Source: UBA9926 sp023261215 (GTDB lineage: Bacteria; Pseudomonadota; Gammaproteobacteria; Pseudomonadales; Azotimanducaceae). From it: DNA of 64,000 nt. Shown piece by piece: positions 53,182 to 61,771 of the stretch. How positions within the stretch are numbered: position 1 is the stretch's first letter; every line of letters starts with the position of its first letter. The notes under the pieces are model-generated. The model ran no database searches and was not told where the DNA came from. It was given only the letters and a program-made list of their open reading frames with translations. The DNA lies in assembly GCA_038136035.1 (NCBI GenBank), contig JAYPYV010000001.1, forward strand, positions 62,001 through 126,000, read 5' to 3'. Made by a program: the position numbers and the translations under genes.

Positions 53182-54084
53182 ATGACTGAAACCACTCCTG
53201 CGATGATTGCCCCAAGCTGGCGTGATTATTACGAGATGTGTAAACCCCGCGTGGTGTTGTTGATGCTGCTGTGCACGCTGGTAGGCATGTACCTGGCGAC
53301 GCCTGGTTGGGTTGAGCTTCATTTGATTGCCACCTGCCTGACTGGGGTGGCATTGGTGGCGGGTTCTGCCGCTGCACTGAACCATTTGATTGACGCCAAA
53401 GTCGATCAGCGAATGGCCCGTACAGAAAACAGGCCTGTTGCTCAAGGGCGCGTGAGTTTTCATCAGGGGTTGGCGTTTGTAGCGTTGACAGGCCTGGCTG
53501 GCGAAGCCGTCCTTTATCTCTTTGTTAATCCCCTCACAGCGTGGCTCAATTTTTTTTCTTGGGTTGGCTACGGATTGATCTATACGCTCTACTTAAAGCG
53601 AGCCACCTCTCAAAATATTGTGATCGGGGGTCTTTTCGGCGCGGCACCGCCGCTCTTTGGTTGGACAGCGGTTACGAACAGTGTCGACGGCGGCGGGATC
53701 CTGCTTGTGTTGATTATTTTTGCTTGGACCCCTCCGCATTTCTGGGCGCTTGCAGTCGACCGCCTCGAGGAATACAAGAACGTCGATATGCCCATGCTGC
53801 CCGTGACCCATGGGGTGCGGTATACGAATTTACACATCTTGCTTTACACAGTCATATTGATTCTGGTGTCGGTGCTGCCCTATCTGACCGGTATGAGTAA
53901 TCTTCTGTATCTCCTCTCCGCGCTCGGTCTTGGCGCAGGATTTCTCTACTGGGCCATTGCCATGATGAGAGGGGTCAATCCTAAAGCACCCATAGAAACC
54001 TTCCGTTATTCAATTCTTTATCTTGCGCTGCTCTTTGCGGCCTTATTGGTCGATCACTACGTTATGCCGGTGGGTTATGCCTAG
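53182..54084 (+). CDS. ctaB: Protoheme IX farnesyltransferase (heme O synthase)
   Basis: UbiA-family prenyltransferase that converts heme b to heme o. From ATG 53182 it has 300 residues; GTG 53164 is an alternative, and neither has a strong ribosome site. The first Asp-rich motif is NHLIDAKVDQRMARTENRPVA-like (NxxxDxxxD), and the second is the DRLEEYKNVDMPMLP segment. Nine hydrophobic helices are visible. Only ~65 bases separate it from the CxxxC protein gene, leaving no room for the heme A synthase gene that usually lies here. Confidence 0.95.
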   Translation: MTETTPAMIAPSWRDYYEMCKPRVVLLMLLCTLVGMYLATPGWVELHLIATCLTGVALVAGSAAALNHLIDAKVDQRMARTENRPVAQGRVSFHQGLAFVALTGLAGEAVLYLFVNPLTAWLNFFSWVGYGLIYTLYLKRATSQNIVIGGLFGAAPPLFGWTAVTNSVDGGGILLVLIIFAWTPPHFWALAVDRLEEYKNVDMPMLPVTHGVRYTNLHILLYTVILILVSVLPYLTGMSNLLYLLSALGLGAGFLYWAIAMMRGVNPKAPIETFRYSILYLALLFAALLVDHYVMPVGYA

Positions 54085-54706
54085 CGAAGCGCAACAACAA
54101 GGGATTCACAGAACGCTGATTTGGATCTTTGCTTTTATCGCGATGGTGTTGGGCCTTGTTTTCTCGACTTACATGCATCGAGACCGAACGCTATCTGTTG
54201 AAGAAGCCGCATCGCTTGGGTATATCCAGTTCGAAAGGCCGAGAGAGGTCAAAGGCCTGCAGATGATGAACCAAGACGGCGGTGTCGTTGATGAGTCGGC
54301 ATTTAAAGGTCGATGGACATGGGTTTACTTTGGTTTTACTTATTGTCCAGATATATGCCCGACCACGTTGGCGATGCTTGCCAAGGCATTGGAAGGTCTT
54401 GATGAGCCGCCTGACGTGGTGCTGGTATCAGTGGATCCGGAGCGCGATTCGCCAGAGCAACTCAAGCGATATCTCTCAGCGTTCAGTCCTTCTTTCAAAG
54501 GCATGGTGGGTTCGCATGCCCAAACGGTGACTTTCGCAACGCAAGTCAACGTGGCGTTCGGTAAAATTCCTGGCAGCGAGCCCGGCACGTATACGATGGA
54601 CCACACGGGGTCGATTGTGGTGATGAACCCCGCAGGCGAATACGCTGGATTTATCAAAGCCCCTCATAACGTTCAGGGCCTAGCCACCCTCGCCAGTCGT
54701 TTGTAG
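54077..54706 (+). CDS. SCO1/SenC-family copper chaperone
   Basis: Delivers copper to, or reduces the thiols of, the CuA centre of subunit II. From ATG 54077, overlapping the ctaB stop by 8 bases, it has 209 residues. A membrane helix (about 14-31) precedes a thioredoxin-fold domain. TYCPDICP gives the CxxxC copper ligands Cys90 and Cys94, and MDHTGS contains the third ligand, a His. VSVDPERDSPEQL is a family block. It ends the oxidase gene cluster. Confidence 0.95.
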   Translation: MPSEAQQQGIHRTLIWIFAFIAMVLGLVFSTYMHRDRTLSVEEAASLGYIQFERPREVKGLQMMNQDGGVVDESAFKGRWTWVYFGFTYCPDICPTTLAMLAKALEGLDEPPDVVLVSVDPERDSPEQLKRYLSAFSPSFKGMVGSHAQTVTFATQVNVAFGKIPGSEPGTYTMDHTGSIVVMNPAGEYAGFIKAPHNVQGLATLASRL

Positions 54707-54743
54707 CCCAGGGTTCAAAGCTTAATCATAGGCTTAAAGACGG

Positions 54744-55685
54744 CTAGTAGCTCGGGGGGTTATCGACAAGAGCACGTAGATGACGCTCATATTCTCTTGG
54801 ATCTTTTCGATAATGCCCATTGCCATTCTGGGTTGTCAGGCGAGAACAGCATAGCCTTGCGGCACCTATGAATTGCGCGATAGGTAGGGCTTTACGCTCC
54901 TCCTCTTCTAAGTGGCGAACCTCTTCATAGCCAGAAACCATGGCGTGGCGGAGGGCTGAGCGCTCGCTCTCATCGACGCTGACGTAACACCAGTCATTGA
55001 TTGCAATGGCCAAATCCATAATCAAGTAATCTTCGCCCGCATGAAAATAATCTAGCAGCCCGGTGAGCTCGTCTGCCTCGCTAAACAGGACGTTGTCCCT
55101 AAATGCATCGCCGTGGGTCAGGCCTATGGGTAACCCGTGTGCCTGGATGAGTTCGCACTGGGTGACGGCTTCATAGAGCAAAGACAGAGTGTCTCCCGAC
55201 AGCGCCCGTCGATGAGTTTCGATGGTTTTTGAAAGCCATCCCAAATCATACGGTTGGGACAGTGGAGAAGAAAAAGCGCTGGCAATTTGGTGAAACTGAG
55301 CAAGCACTGACCCTAGAAGATGGCAGTGCTGGGCTTTGGGCGTTTGAACGTGATGGCCCTGGATTTTCGTGCTGAGCATGACGGGACGAAGGTCGCCCGT
55401 GAGTAGTCGGTTACCGTTGCGGCTCATGACCACCTCGGGGACTGGGAATCCATAGAAGCGAAGGTGCGTCATGAGTTGACTGATGCCCTGCGCTCTCCGT
55501 TCATCCGCGACCTCAACCAATGTCAGGACGTAAGCGGCTTCTTGACCGTATTGCGACAGCAGAACGAAATAATTGGAATTTTCAATGCCGGTGGTGATGG
55601 GTGTGATACTGATGAGCCTGCCACGGTCATACTGTTCGATCAGGGCTTCAATTCGCTCAATGGGCAGATCCGAATAAACCCCCAT
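54744..55685 (-). CDS. thrB: Homoserine kinase, ThrB2-type (APH fold)
   Basis: Phosphorylates homoserine in threonine synthesis. The 313 residues have the aminoglycoside-phosphotransferase fold: catalytic loop LTHGDAFRDNVLF (about 188-200) and metal-binding GLLDYFHAGEDYLIMDLAI. The N-terminal TGIENSNYFV is typical of the ThrB kinases encoded next to polA in Pseudomonas. It lies 3 bases after the DUF2782 gene on the same strand. Another APH-type kinase cannot be excluded, but the context is strong. Confidence 0.9.
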   Translation of the reverse strand: MGVYSDLPIERIEALIEQYDRGRLISITPITTGIENSNYFVLLSQYGQEAAYVLTLVEVADERRAQGISQLMTHLRFYGFPVPEVVMSRNGNRLLTGDLRPVMLSTKIQGHHVQTPKAQHCHLLGSVLAQFHQIASAFSSPLSQPYDLGWLSKTIETHRRALSGDTLSLLYEAVTQCELIQAHGLPIGLTHGDAFRDNVLFSEADELTGLLDYFHAGEDYLIMDLAIAINDWCYVSVDESERSALRHAMVSGYEEVRHLEEEERKALPIAQFIGAARLCCSRLTTQNGNGHYRKDPREYERHLRALVDNPPSY

Positions 55686-55688
55686 GGT

Positions 55689-56003
55689 TCACCACTCCAT
55701 TAAGACCCAATTGGGATAAAGATGCTTAACTTCTGAGAGGTCAGAGAAGTGGGGTGTCCCGTCAGCGGGCACCATGTAATAGGGCCGACCACGATCGGGG
55801 ACGACTTTGATCATGATCAAAATGCCGTTCTGCCGGTACTCAAAAATCCGTCCAAAATCAGGCTGTTCAATGATGGTAATGGTCTCCTCGCCATCATCGA
55901 CGGACTCAGCAATAAGAGGGGCCTGCACGAGAAATGCAAGATACAGAATAGCGATTGAAACGGTGGTCTGAATCAAAGTATGGTGCCCGTCATGAGCGCT
56001 CAA
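55689..56003 (-). CDS. DUF2782 exported protein
   Basis: Up to 104 residues. An N-terminal hydrophobic segment (about 12-30) acts as signal peptide or anchor, followed by a small acidic domain with EYRQNGILIMIKVVPDRGRPYYMV, the DUF2782 hallmark. TTG 56003 is the outermost start; TTG 55976 would place the hydrophobic segment at the N-terminus and avoid overlap with polA. Function unknown. The thrB-DUF2782-polA arrangement is conserved in Pseudomonas. Confidence 0.82.
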   Translation of the reverse strand: MSAHDGHHTLIQTTVSIAILYLAFLVQAPLIAESVDDGEETITIIEQPDFGRIFEYRQNGILIMIKVVPDRGRPYYMVPADGTPHFSDLSEVKHLYPNWVLMEW

Positions 56004-58688
56004 AACGATTCAAAGTTTAACTTAATCCTGGTCGATGGATCATCTTACCTCTTTCGCGCCTACCACGCGCTGCCGCCTTTGACGAACAAGCAAGGCCATC
56101 CAACGGGTGCGATCAAGGGCGTGATCAGCATGATCAAACGGCTAGTCGAAGGGTTCCCAGCGGCCCAGGTGGTGGTGGTCTTTGATGCCAAGGGAAAGAC
56201 CTTTAGAAACGACCTCTATGTAGATTACAAGGCGAACAGGCCGCCCATGCCCGAGGATTTGCGAGTTCAAATCGAGCCCATCCACAACATGATTAAAGCC
56301 ATGGGGCTGCCCCTTTTATCAATAGAAGGTATTGAAGCAGATGATGTCATTGGCACCCTTGCCGCTCGCGGTCGTGATAGTGGCCAACACGTTTTAATCT
56401 CCACGGGCGACAAGGACATGGCCCAACTGGTCAACGACCACGTCACACTGATGAACACGATGACGGATGAACGTTTGGATGAGGCTGGCGTTGTGGATAA
56501 GTTTGGCGTTCGCCCGGATCAAATCATTGATTATCTGGCGTTGGTTGGAGATACCGTTGACAACATCCCAGGGGTTCCCAAGTGCGGTCCAAAAACGGCC
56601 GTGAAGTGGTTGGATCAGTATGGATCCCTCGAAGGTGTGATGGCCGCAGCAGATGAGGTCAAGGGCAAAGTAGGCGAGAACTTGCGGGGCGCACTAACCC
56701 ATCTTCCCCTCTCTTATGATTTAGCCACGATCCGCTGTGAACTCGGGCTTGAGGTGGTGCCGGAGATTCCAGAGGGTATTAAGGATATTGAAGCGCTTCG
56801 AGCGCTGTTCGAAACCTTTGAGTTCAAGAGTTGGATAGAGGAAATCGGTGCGCCGGCCGCGCGCCCCCAGCCGCAAGTTGAAGCAGCCTATGAGACTGTG
56901 CTGACCCAAGCGCAGCTTGAGAGATGGTTAGAACAGCTCCAACAAGCGGAACGATTCGCCTTCGACACAGAGACCACCAGTCTTGATTACATGTCGGCAG
57001 AACTGGTTGGGGTTTCCCTCTGTATCGCCCCTGGCCAGGCGGCGTATGTCCCTCTTAATCATGATTACGACGGCGCGCCCGAACAACTGGATCGGCGTTT
57101 GGTCCTTGAGGCGATAGCGCCTTATCTGAATGACCCGAATAAATGTGTGATCGGACAGCATTTGAAGTACGACATCAATGTGCTAGCGCGATACGGCGTC
57201 TCGATCACCGGTCCGATTCACGACACGATGCTGCTGTCTTATGTGCTGAATAGCGTGGCCACTCGACACAACATGGACGATTTGGCCCAGTTTTATCTCG
57301 GGTATAAAACCACCAAGTTTGAAGAGATCGCAGGCAAGGGAGTTAAACAGAAAACATTTAACGAAATTGAACTCGAAGCCGCGGCCCATTACGCGGCCGA
57401 AGACGCGGATATCACGCTTCGGCTATTTGATGTGCTGTGGGCCAGGATTGAAGCTGAGCCAAGACTTCATCATGTATATATGACGATTGAACGCCCGCTT
57501 GTTCAGATTCTTTCAACGATGGAACGCCATGGTGTCATGCTCGATGTGGATCGATTAAACGCGCAGTCAGCCGAAATTGGTTCATCCCTCGAGCGACTTG
57601 AGCAAGAGGCCCACGGCCTGGCGGGTGAAGCGTTCAATCTCGGTTCGCCTAAGCAACTCCAACACATTTTCTTCGAAAAACTTGGTTTGCCGGTTTTGAA
57701 AAAGACCCCAACGGGTCAGCCGTCAACCAACGAAGCGGTGCTTCAGGAATTGGCGTTGGACTACCCCCTCCCTCATGTCATTCTCGAGCACCGTAGCTTA
57801 TCGAAGCTAAAGTCGACCTATACCGACCAGTTGCCTAAGCAGGTGAGACCTGACACGGGCCGACTGCATACTTCTTATCATCAGGCGGTGGCTGCGACTG
57901 GGCGGCTGTCAAGTACCGACCCTAATCTACAAAATATTCCCATACGCACTGAGGAGGGCCGTCGAGTTCGTAAAGCCTTTATTACCGCGCCTGGTTCGAT
58001 CCTAGTGGCTGCTGACTATTCCCAAATTGAACTTAGGATCATGGCGCACTTGTCCAAAGATGAAGGATTGTTACGGGCCTTCAATGAGGGGCTTGACGTT
58101 CATCGAGCGACGGCCTCGGAGGTCTTTGGTACAACGCCCGATACGGTGACCACAGATCAGCGACGCAGCGCCAAGGCGATTAATTTTGGGCTGATTTATG
58201 GGATGTCAGCTTTCGGGCTGTCCAGACAGCTCAATATCTCTCGGCAGGACGCGCAAGATTATATTGATCTTTATTTTGAGCGTTATCCTGGCGTTCGCAG
58301 CTATATGGACGACACCCGAGCACAAGCGGCAGAGCAAGGGTATGTTGAAACGTTGTTTGGTCGACGGCTTTACCTGCCGGATATCAAAGCGGGGAACTTT
58401 CAGATGCGTCAAGCGGCCGAGCGCACGGCCATTAATGCCCCTATGCAGGGCAGCGCGGCGGATATCATCAAACTGGCCATGCGGTCAGTGCAGGCTTGGT
58501 TGGAGGAATCGTCGCTAGCGACGCGCATGATTATGCAGGTTCATGATGAATTGGTGTTCGAAGTGCCAGAGGAAGAGCTCGAGACTGCAGTGGCTCATAT
58601 TCAGTCGCTGATGAGTTCGGCGGCACAACTGTTGATCCCGCTAGAGGTTGAGGTGGGTCAAGGGGTTAACTGGGAGGAAGCGCATTAG
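55992..58688 (+). CDS. polA: DNA polymerase I
   Basis: Repair polymerase that fills gaps and removes Okazaki primers. From ATG 55992 it has 898 residues; ATG 55980 is possible. The 5'-nuclease domain starts LILVDGSSYLFRAYHALPP (about 1-290). The 3'-5' proofreading domain is intact, with FDTETTSLDYM (Asp/Glu), DINVLARYG and the AAEDADITLRL motif. The polymerase domain has DYSQIELRIMAHLS, RRSAKAINFGLIYGMS and MQVHDELVFEV. The start overlaps the divergent DUF2782 gene. An sRNA locus follows. Confidence 0.98.
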   Translation: MSAQNDSKFNLILVDGSSYLFRAYHALPPLTNKQGHPTGAIKGVISMIKRLVEGFPAAQVVVVFDAKGKTFRNDLYVDYKANRPPMPEDLRVQIEPIHNMIKAMGLPLLSIEGIEADDVIGTLAARGRDSGQHVLISTGDKDMAQLVNDHVTLMNTMTDERLDEAGVVDKFGVRPDQIIDYLALVGDTVDNIPGVPKCGPKTAVKWLDQYGSLEGVMAAADEVKGKVGENLRGALTHLPLSYDLATIRCELGLEVVPEIPEGIKDIEALRALFETFEFKSWIEEIGAPAARPQPQVEAAYETVLTQAQLERWLEQLQQAERFAFDTETTSLDYMSAELVGVSLCIAPGQAAYVPLNHDYDGAPEQLDRRLVLEAIAPYLNDPNKCVIGQHLKYDINVLARYGVSITGPIHDTMLLSYVLNSVATRHNMDDLAQFYLGYKTTKFEEIAGKGVKQKTFNEIELEAAAHYAAEDADITLRLFDVLWARIEAEPRLHHVYMTIERPLVQILSTMERHGVMLDVDRLNAQSAEIGSSLERLEQEAHGLAGEAFNLGSPKQLQHIFFEKLGLPVLKKTPTGQPSTNEAVLQELALDYPLPHVILEHRSLSKLKSTYTDQLPKQVRPDTGRLHTSYHQAVAATGRLSSTDPNLQNIPIRTEEGRRVRKAFITAPGSILVAADYSQIELRIMAHLSKDEGLLRAFNEGLDVHRATASEVFGTTPDTVTTDQRRSAKAINFGLIYGMSAFGLSRQLNISRQDAQDYIDLYFERYPGVRSYMDDTRAQAAEQGYVETLFGRRLYLPDIKAGNFQMRQAAERTAINAPMQGSAADIIKLAMRSVQAWLEESSLATRMIMQVHDELVFEVPEEELETAVAHIQSLMSSAAQLLIPLEVEVGQGVNWEEAH

Positions 58689-58713
58689 TCAAAGATTATT
58701 TTTATATTGATTG

Positions 58714-58740
58714 GAACTTTTTGGGGAAAGGTGAGTCAGA
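58714..58740 (+). promoter_or_regulatory. SigmaE/AlgU-type promoter of the sRNA
   Basis: GAACTT (58714-58719) and TCAGA (58736-58740) separated by 16 bases fit the envelope-stress sigma factor consensus (GAACTT-N16/17-TCtgA). It is placed to start transcription at about 58746, just upstream of the predicted small RNA. A sigma70-like TATATT at 58703-58708 has no clear -35. Confidence 0.65.
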
Positions 58741-58745
58741 GAAGT

Positions 58746-58839
58746 TGTAACGCCTTTAGGCAGCAAACTTCGGTATTTCCCCATTTAGCCGAAGTCCCTA
58801 GCCCTGGTCATGATCCCCGTTGTGACCAGGGTTTTTTTT
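58746..58839 (+). ncRNA. ersA: Predicted ErsA/Spot 42-type small RNA
   Basis: Lies between polA and engB, the site of spf (Spot 42) in enterics and of ersA in Pseudomonas. A 7-base stem (ACTTCGG 58767-58773 with CCGAAGT 58789-58795) presents a 15-base loop, TATTTCCCCATTTAG, whose single-stranded UUUCCCC could be the seed. A strong intrinsic terminator follows. The predicted length is about 94 nt, with the 5' end inferred from the promoter. No open frame or ribosome site is present. The symbol is by position and architecture, not by alignment. Confidence 0.72.
58802..58839 (+). terminator. Intrinsic terminator of the sRNA
   Basis: CCCTGGTCA (58802-58810) pairs perfectly with TGACCAGGG (58823-58831) and is followed by eight T (58832-58839). 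This is the strongest rho-independent terminator in the window. Its U-tail is also a potential Hfq-binding site. Confidence 0.93.
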
Positions 58840-59297
58840 GCCTTGAGGCCAAGAAAGGCCGCGCCATCGGCCGGGTCATTCAGATGACCTGAGCTATCCT
58901 TGTATCTCCGCATCTCCGGGTAATCATGAAGCATGGGCTGCTGGCTCGAGTCTGTCGAGCGCGTGCTAAAACGGGGCTAAAAGCCGATGGATCCTAATCG
59001 AATCGCGGGTCGCAGGCTGAGCACTGTGATGTGGCTGAGTCCTTCCCGTCTGTCATTCGCCGATGAATCATGTCACCCGGTGCTTGGCATTTGATGATGA
59101 CTCGTGATGTCCGCAGGCAATCTTCCGATGGGCGTCAAAGCACTGAGGTTCGTTATAGAGGGTCACGGAGGTCGATAGTGCAAATGGGGTCTTGGTAGCA
59201 AATCGAGAAGGACTTAACGTCAAACCCAAGTTTCGCGAAAGTGATGAGTGAGAATCTTGGTGCAACGCGCCTTCTTAAAGCCGGCACCCACCACCAC
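58840..59297. other. Intergenic region between sRNA terminator and engB
   Basis: 458 bases without a credible gene. A six-base inverted repeat (GGTCAT-tcag-ATGACC, 58874-58889) lacks a T-run. Short frames on both strands have no ribosome sites. Confidence 0.4.
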
Positions 59298-59918
59298 TTA
59301 GACGGCGTCTTGGCCGCTCGAGTCAATGGCGGTTTGAAACCATCCTGATAGCGTCCCTCTCAGTTCGTCTAAACCCAGACCGCTGGTTGCCGAGAAGAGC
59401 TGAGAAGATCCGACGGCGCTGCTTTCACGCTGAAACCGAAAGAGCGAATGTTGGCTTTGGTTCTTGGATAACTTATCTGCCTTGGTCAGCAGCACATGGA
59501 GATGAAGACCGGCTGTCTTGGCCCAATCGATCATTGCTAAGTCAAAGGGTTTGGGTTCGTGTCGACTGTCGACGAGGAGTACCAGCCCGATGAGGCTCGA
59601 ACGGCTTCTCAGATAGTGGTCCAGATGTTGTTGCCAAAACTGTTTTAGCGATTGCGGGACTTTAGCGTAGCCATAGCCTGGCAAATCGACCAAACGCCGA
59701 TTGTCATCGAGGGCAAAGAAATTGATGAGTTGGGTTCGCCCCGGGGTACGACTGGTCCTTGCAAGACGCTTTTGTTGAGTCAGTCGATTCAGCGCGCTGG
59801 ACTTGCCGGCGTTTGATCGCCCGCAAAAAGCGATTTCAAAGCCCCGGTCAGGTGGTGCTTGAGAGACGTTCGCGGCGCTCGTTAAAAAGCTCGCTTGTTG
59901 GAACAATTGCATAGACAT
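59298..59918 (-). CDS. engB: Ribosome biogenesis GTP-binding protein EngB/YsxC
   Basis: Essential GTPase for late 50S assembly. From ATG 59918 it has 206 residues; the frame extends to GTG 59942, and ATG 59912 is also possible, with no clear ribosome site for any of these. FCGRSNAGKSSALNRL is the P-loop, SRTPGRTQLINFF switch I, DLPGYGYAKVP switch II (G3) and LLTKADKLSK G4. It is convergent with the sRNA and divergent from cytochrome c4. Confidence 0.96.
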   Translation of the reverse strand: MSMQLFQQASFLTSAANVSQAPPDRGFEIAFCGRSNAGKSSALNRLTQQKRLARTSRTPGRTQLINFFALDDNRRLVDLPGYGYAKVPQSLKQFWQQHLDHYLRSRSSLIGLVLLVDSRHEPKPFDLAMIDWAKTAGLHLHVLLTKADKLSKNQSQHSLFRFQRESSAVGSSQLFSATSGLGLDELRGTLSGWFQTAIDSSGQDAV

Positions 59919-59958
59919 TGGAGGAACGGACTGACCTGTCACTTAGGCAACTTTTCGA

Positions 59959-59964
59959 TATAAT
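59959..59964 (+). promoter_or_regulatory. Putative -10 element upstream of cytochrome c4
   Basis: A perfect TATAAT 94 bases before the cytochrome c4 start, without a good -35 at 16-18 bases. It is the most promoter-like sequence in the engB-cytochrome c4 gap. Confidence 0.4.
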
Positions 59965-60058
59965 ACCGCATCTTTTTTTGGGGCTATCCAGCGCCGGGTC
60001 AACTCAAAGTCTCGGTGACTAGGTACCAAGTGGTTTTGACGCAAGGTTCATTTATCTC

Positions 60059-60664
60059 ATGATTCGATTGTTAATGGCTTTAGTTTTGGCAAGCACCTTA
60101 GGTAGCGCATTGGCTGACGGCGATGCAGAGAGAGGCAAGACGCTCACGGCGACGTGCGTTGCGTGCCACGGAGATAACGGCAATAGCCTAGCGGGTTCTT
60201 TTCCGAATATTGCAGGCCAAAGTGAAAAATACCTCTTAAAGCAGCTTCGCGACATGAAATCCGGCGCGCGCGCACAAAACTTGATGGCTGGCATGGTGGA
60301 TGGCCTATCTGATCAGGATCTACAAGATCTTGCCGCTTATTACACCGCCCAGCCCGCCGCTGAGGGCGCGGCAAACCCCGAACTTGCGTTAGAGGGCGAG
60401 CATATTTACCGCTCTGGGATTGCGCGAAAAGGGGTCGCTGCGTGCACCGCTTGCCATTCACCCACGGGCCAGGGCAATGCGTTGGCCACATTCCCTCGTC
60501 TTGCCGGGCAATGGGCTGAATACACCGAAGCCCAGTTAAAAGCATTCCGTGTGGGCGAGCGCAAAAATGATGGTGAAAGCAAGATGATGCGGCTCTCTGC
60601 AATGGACCTTAATGATCGCGAAATTGCTGCGGTGGCATCTTACCTCGCTGGTCTGCGACAATAG
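60059..60664 (+). CDS. Cytochrome c4 (diheme)
   Basis: Periplasmic electron carrier, usually from the bc1 complex to terminal oxidases. The 201 residues start with a signal peptide (about 1-19, ending SALA-DGD). They contain two heme domains: CVACH (Cys33, Cys36, His37) and CTACH (Cys129, Cys132, His133), with FPNIAGQ and FPRLAGQ after each and methionine ligands further on. It precedes dsbA, as in Pseudomonas, and could feed the caa3-like oxidase encoded upstream. Confidence 0.95.
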   Translation: MIRLLMALVLASTLGSALADGDAERGKTLTATCVACHGDNGNSLAGSFPNIAGQSEKYLLKQLRDMKSGARAQNLMAGMVDGLSDQDLQDLAAYYTAQPAAEGAANPELALEGEHIYRSGIARKGVAACTACHSPTGQGNALATFPRLAGQWAEYTEAQLKAFRVGERKNDGESKMMRLSAMDLNDREIAAVASYLAGLRQ

Positions 60665-60690
60665 TCTAAACTTTGACCTGTTGGATGACT

Positions 60691-61320
60691 ATGCGTAGAT
60701 TGATTCTGGTCGCCGTGACCTCGGCGTTCGCGCTGATCTCGTCGACTTTGCTCGGTGCTCAATACGAAGAGGGTGTCCATTACCAGGTGCTTGACCCTCA
60801 GGCGCCGCTCTCTACCTCTGGCGAGGGGATAGAAGTCAGCGAGTACTTTTCTTACGGTTGCGGGCACTGTTTCCAATTCGATCCCGTCCTGAACGCTTGG
60901 CTTGATAAGCAACCTGAGGATGTCAATTTCGATCGAACGCCTGCTGTTTGGAACGACTACTACGGTAACCTCGCCCAGACCTACTACACGTTAAAAGCAA
61001 TGGATTTATTAGAGTCTCTGCACGTTGCAGTGTTCGAAGCGATCCACATTCAACGGAAAAATTTGAGCAAACCCGGCGTGATGGCGGATTTCTTAGAAGA
61101 AGCCGGCGTCGATCCCGAAGCCTTCGCAAAGGTGTTTAACAGCTTCGGCGTTAGAATGAGCTTGCAGCAGGCAGATGCCCGCGGCAGAGCTTATCGGGCA
61201 TCAGGCGTGCCAACGCTGATTGTGAATGGGAAATATCGTATCGAGACCCGTGGTGCTGGCAGCGTCCAAGAAATGTTGAAAGTTGCCGAATTTCTAATTC
61301 AGTTAGAGCGCCAATCCTAA
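60691..61320 (+). CDS. dsbA: Thiol:disulfide interchange protein DsbA
   Basis: Periplasmic oxidase that introduces disulfides. From ATG 60691 (ATG 60685 possible) it has 209 residues with a signal peptide of ~23, cleaved near LLGAQ. The active site is CGHC at 57-60 after EYFSYG, and the cis-proline loop is SGVPTLIVNG. The helical insert lies between. The usual DsbA CPHC is CGHC here, which may change redox potential; that is an inference. It lies 26 bases after cytochrome c4. Confidence 0.95.
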   Translation: MRRLILVAVTSAFALISSTLLGAQYEEGVHYQVLDPQAPLSTSGEGIEVSEYFSYGCGHCFQFDPVLNAWLDKQPEDVNFDRTPAVWNDYYGNLAQTYYTLKAMDLLESLHVAVFEAIHIQRKNLSKPGVMADFLEEAGVDPEAFAKVFNSFGVRMSLQQADARGRAYRASGVPTLIVNGKYRIETRGAGSVQEMLKVAEFLIQLERQS

Positions 61321-61771
61321 GCGACCTCTCGGGCGAAACAGCAACTGTTCGTCCATCGACCCTTTTGTGCTCAAAGGAAGCTTCAGAATCGAATTGAGTC
61401 GCGTAATGATCTGAATGATTCGTTACCGATTGCGCAAGCGCAGAGGGGCGTTTGCCTTAAATCCTTGAGGGGTTCGCTCAATAAAAGCCCGTGTTCAGCC
61501 CTGAAGTGAGGTAGCGCGAGCCCATGTGTTTACTTCTAGCGATGCCGCTCCAGTGAAGCCAGCGCCCGTTCGTTGAATTGGGTCTGTCCTTCGAATAAAA
61601 TTCGCCATGGCATCGCGATTTCCAATCTGTACCTTCCCGAAAGCTTTATCTCTCTCCGCCGCGTGCCGATCAATTGACTCGAAATCGACCCTTTTCCTAC
61701 CTGGGGCCCATATCCCGTGGGGTTCGTTGCAGGGTCTCACGTTGTTTACGAATAGTCCCTGAGGAGCCCCG
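61321..61771. other. Intergenic region upstream of the IMPDH gene
   Basis: 451 bases without a credible gene or recognised riboswitch. A minus-strand frame (61495-62004) crosses the IMPDH start and is a shadow. The CTGAGGAGC before 61772 is the IMPDH ribosome site. Confidence 0.4.
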
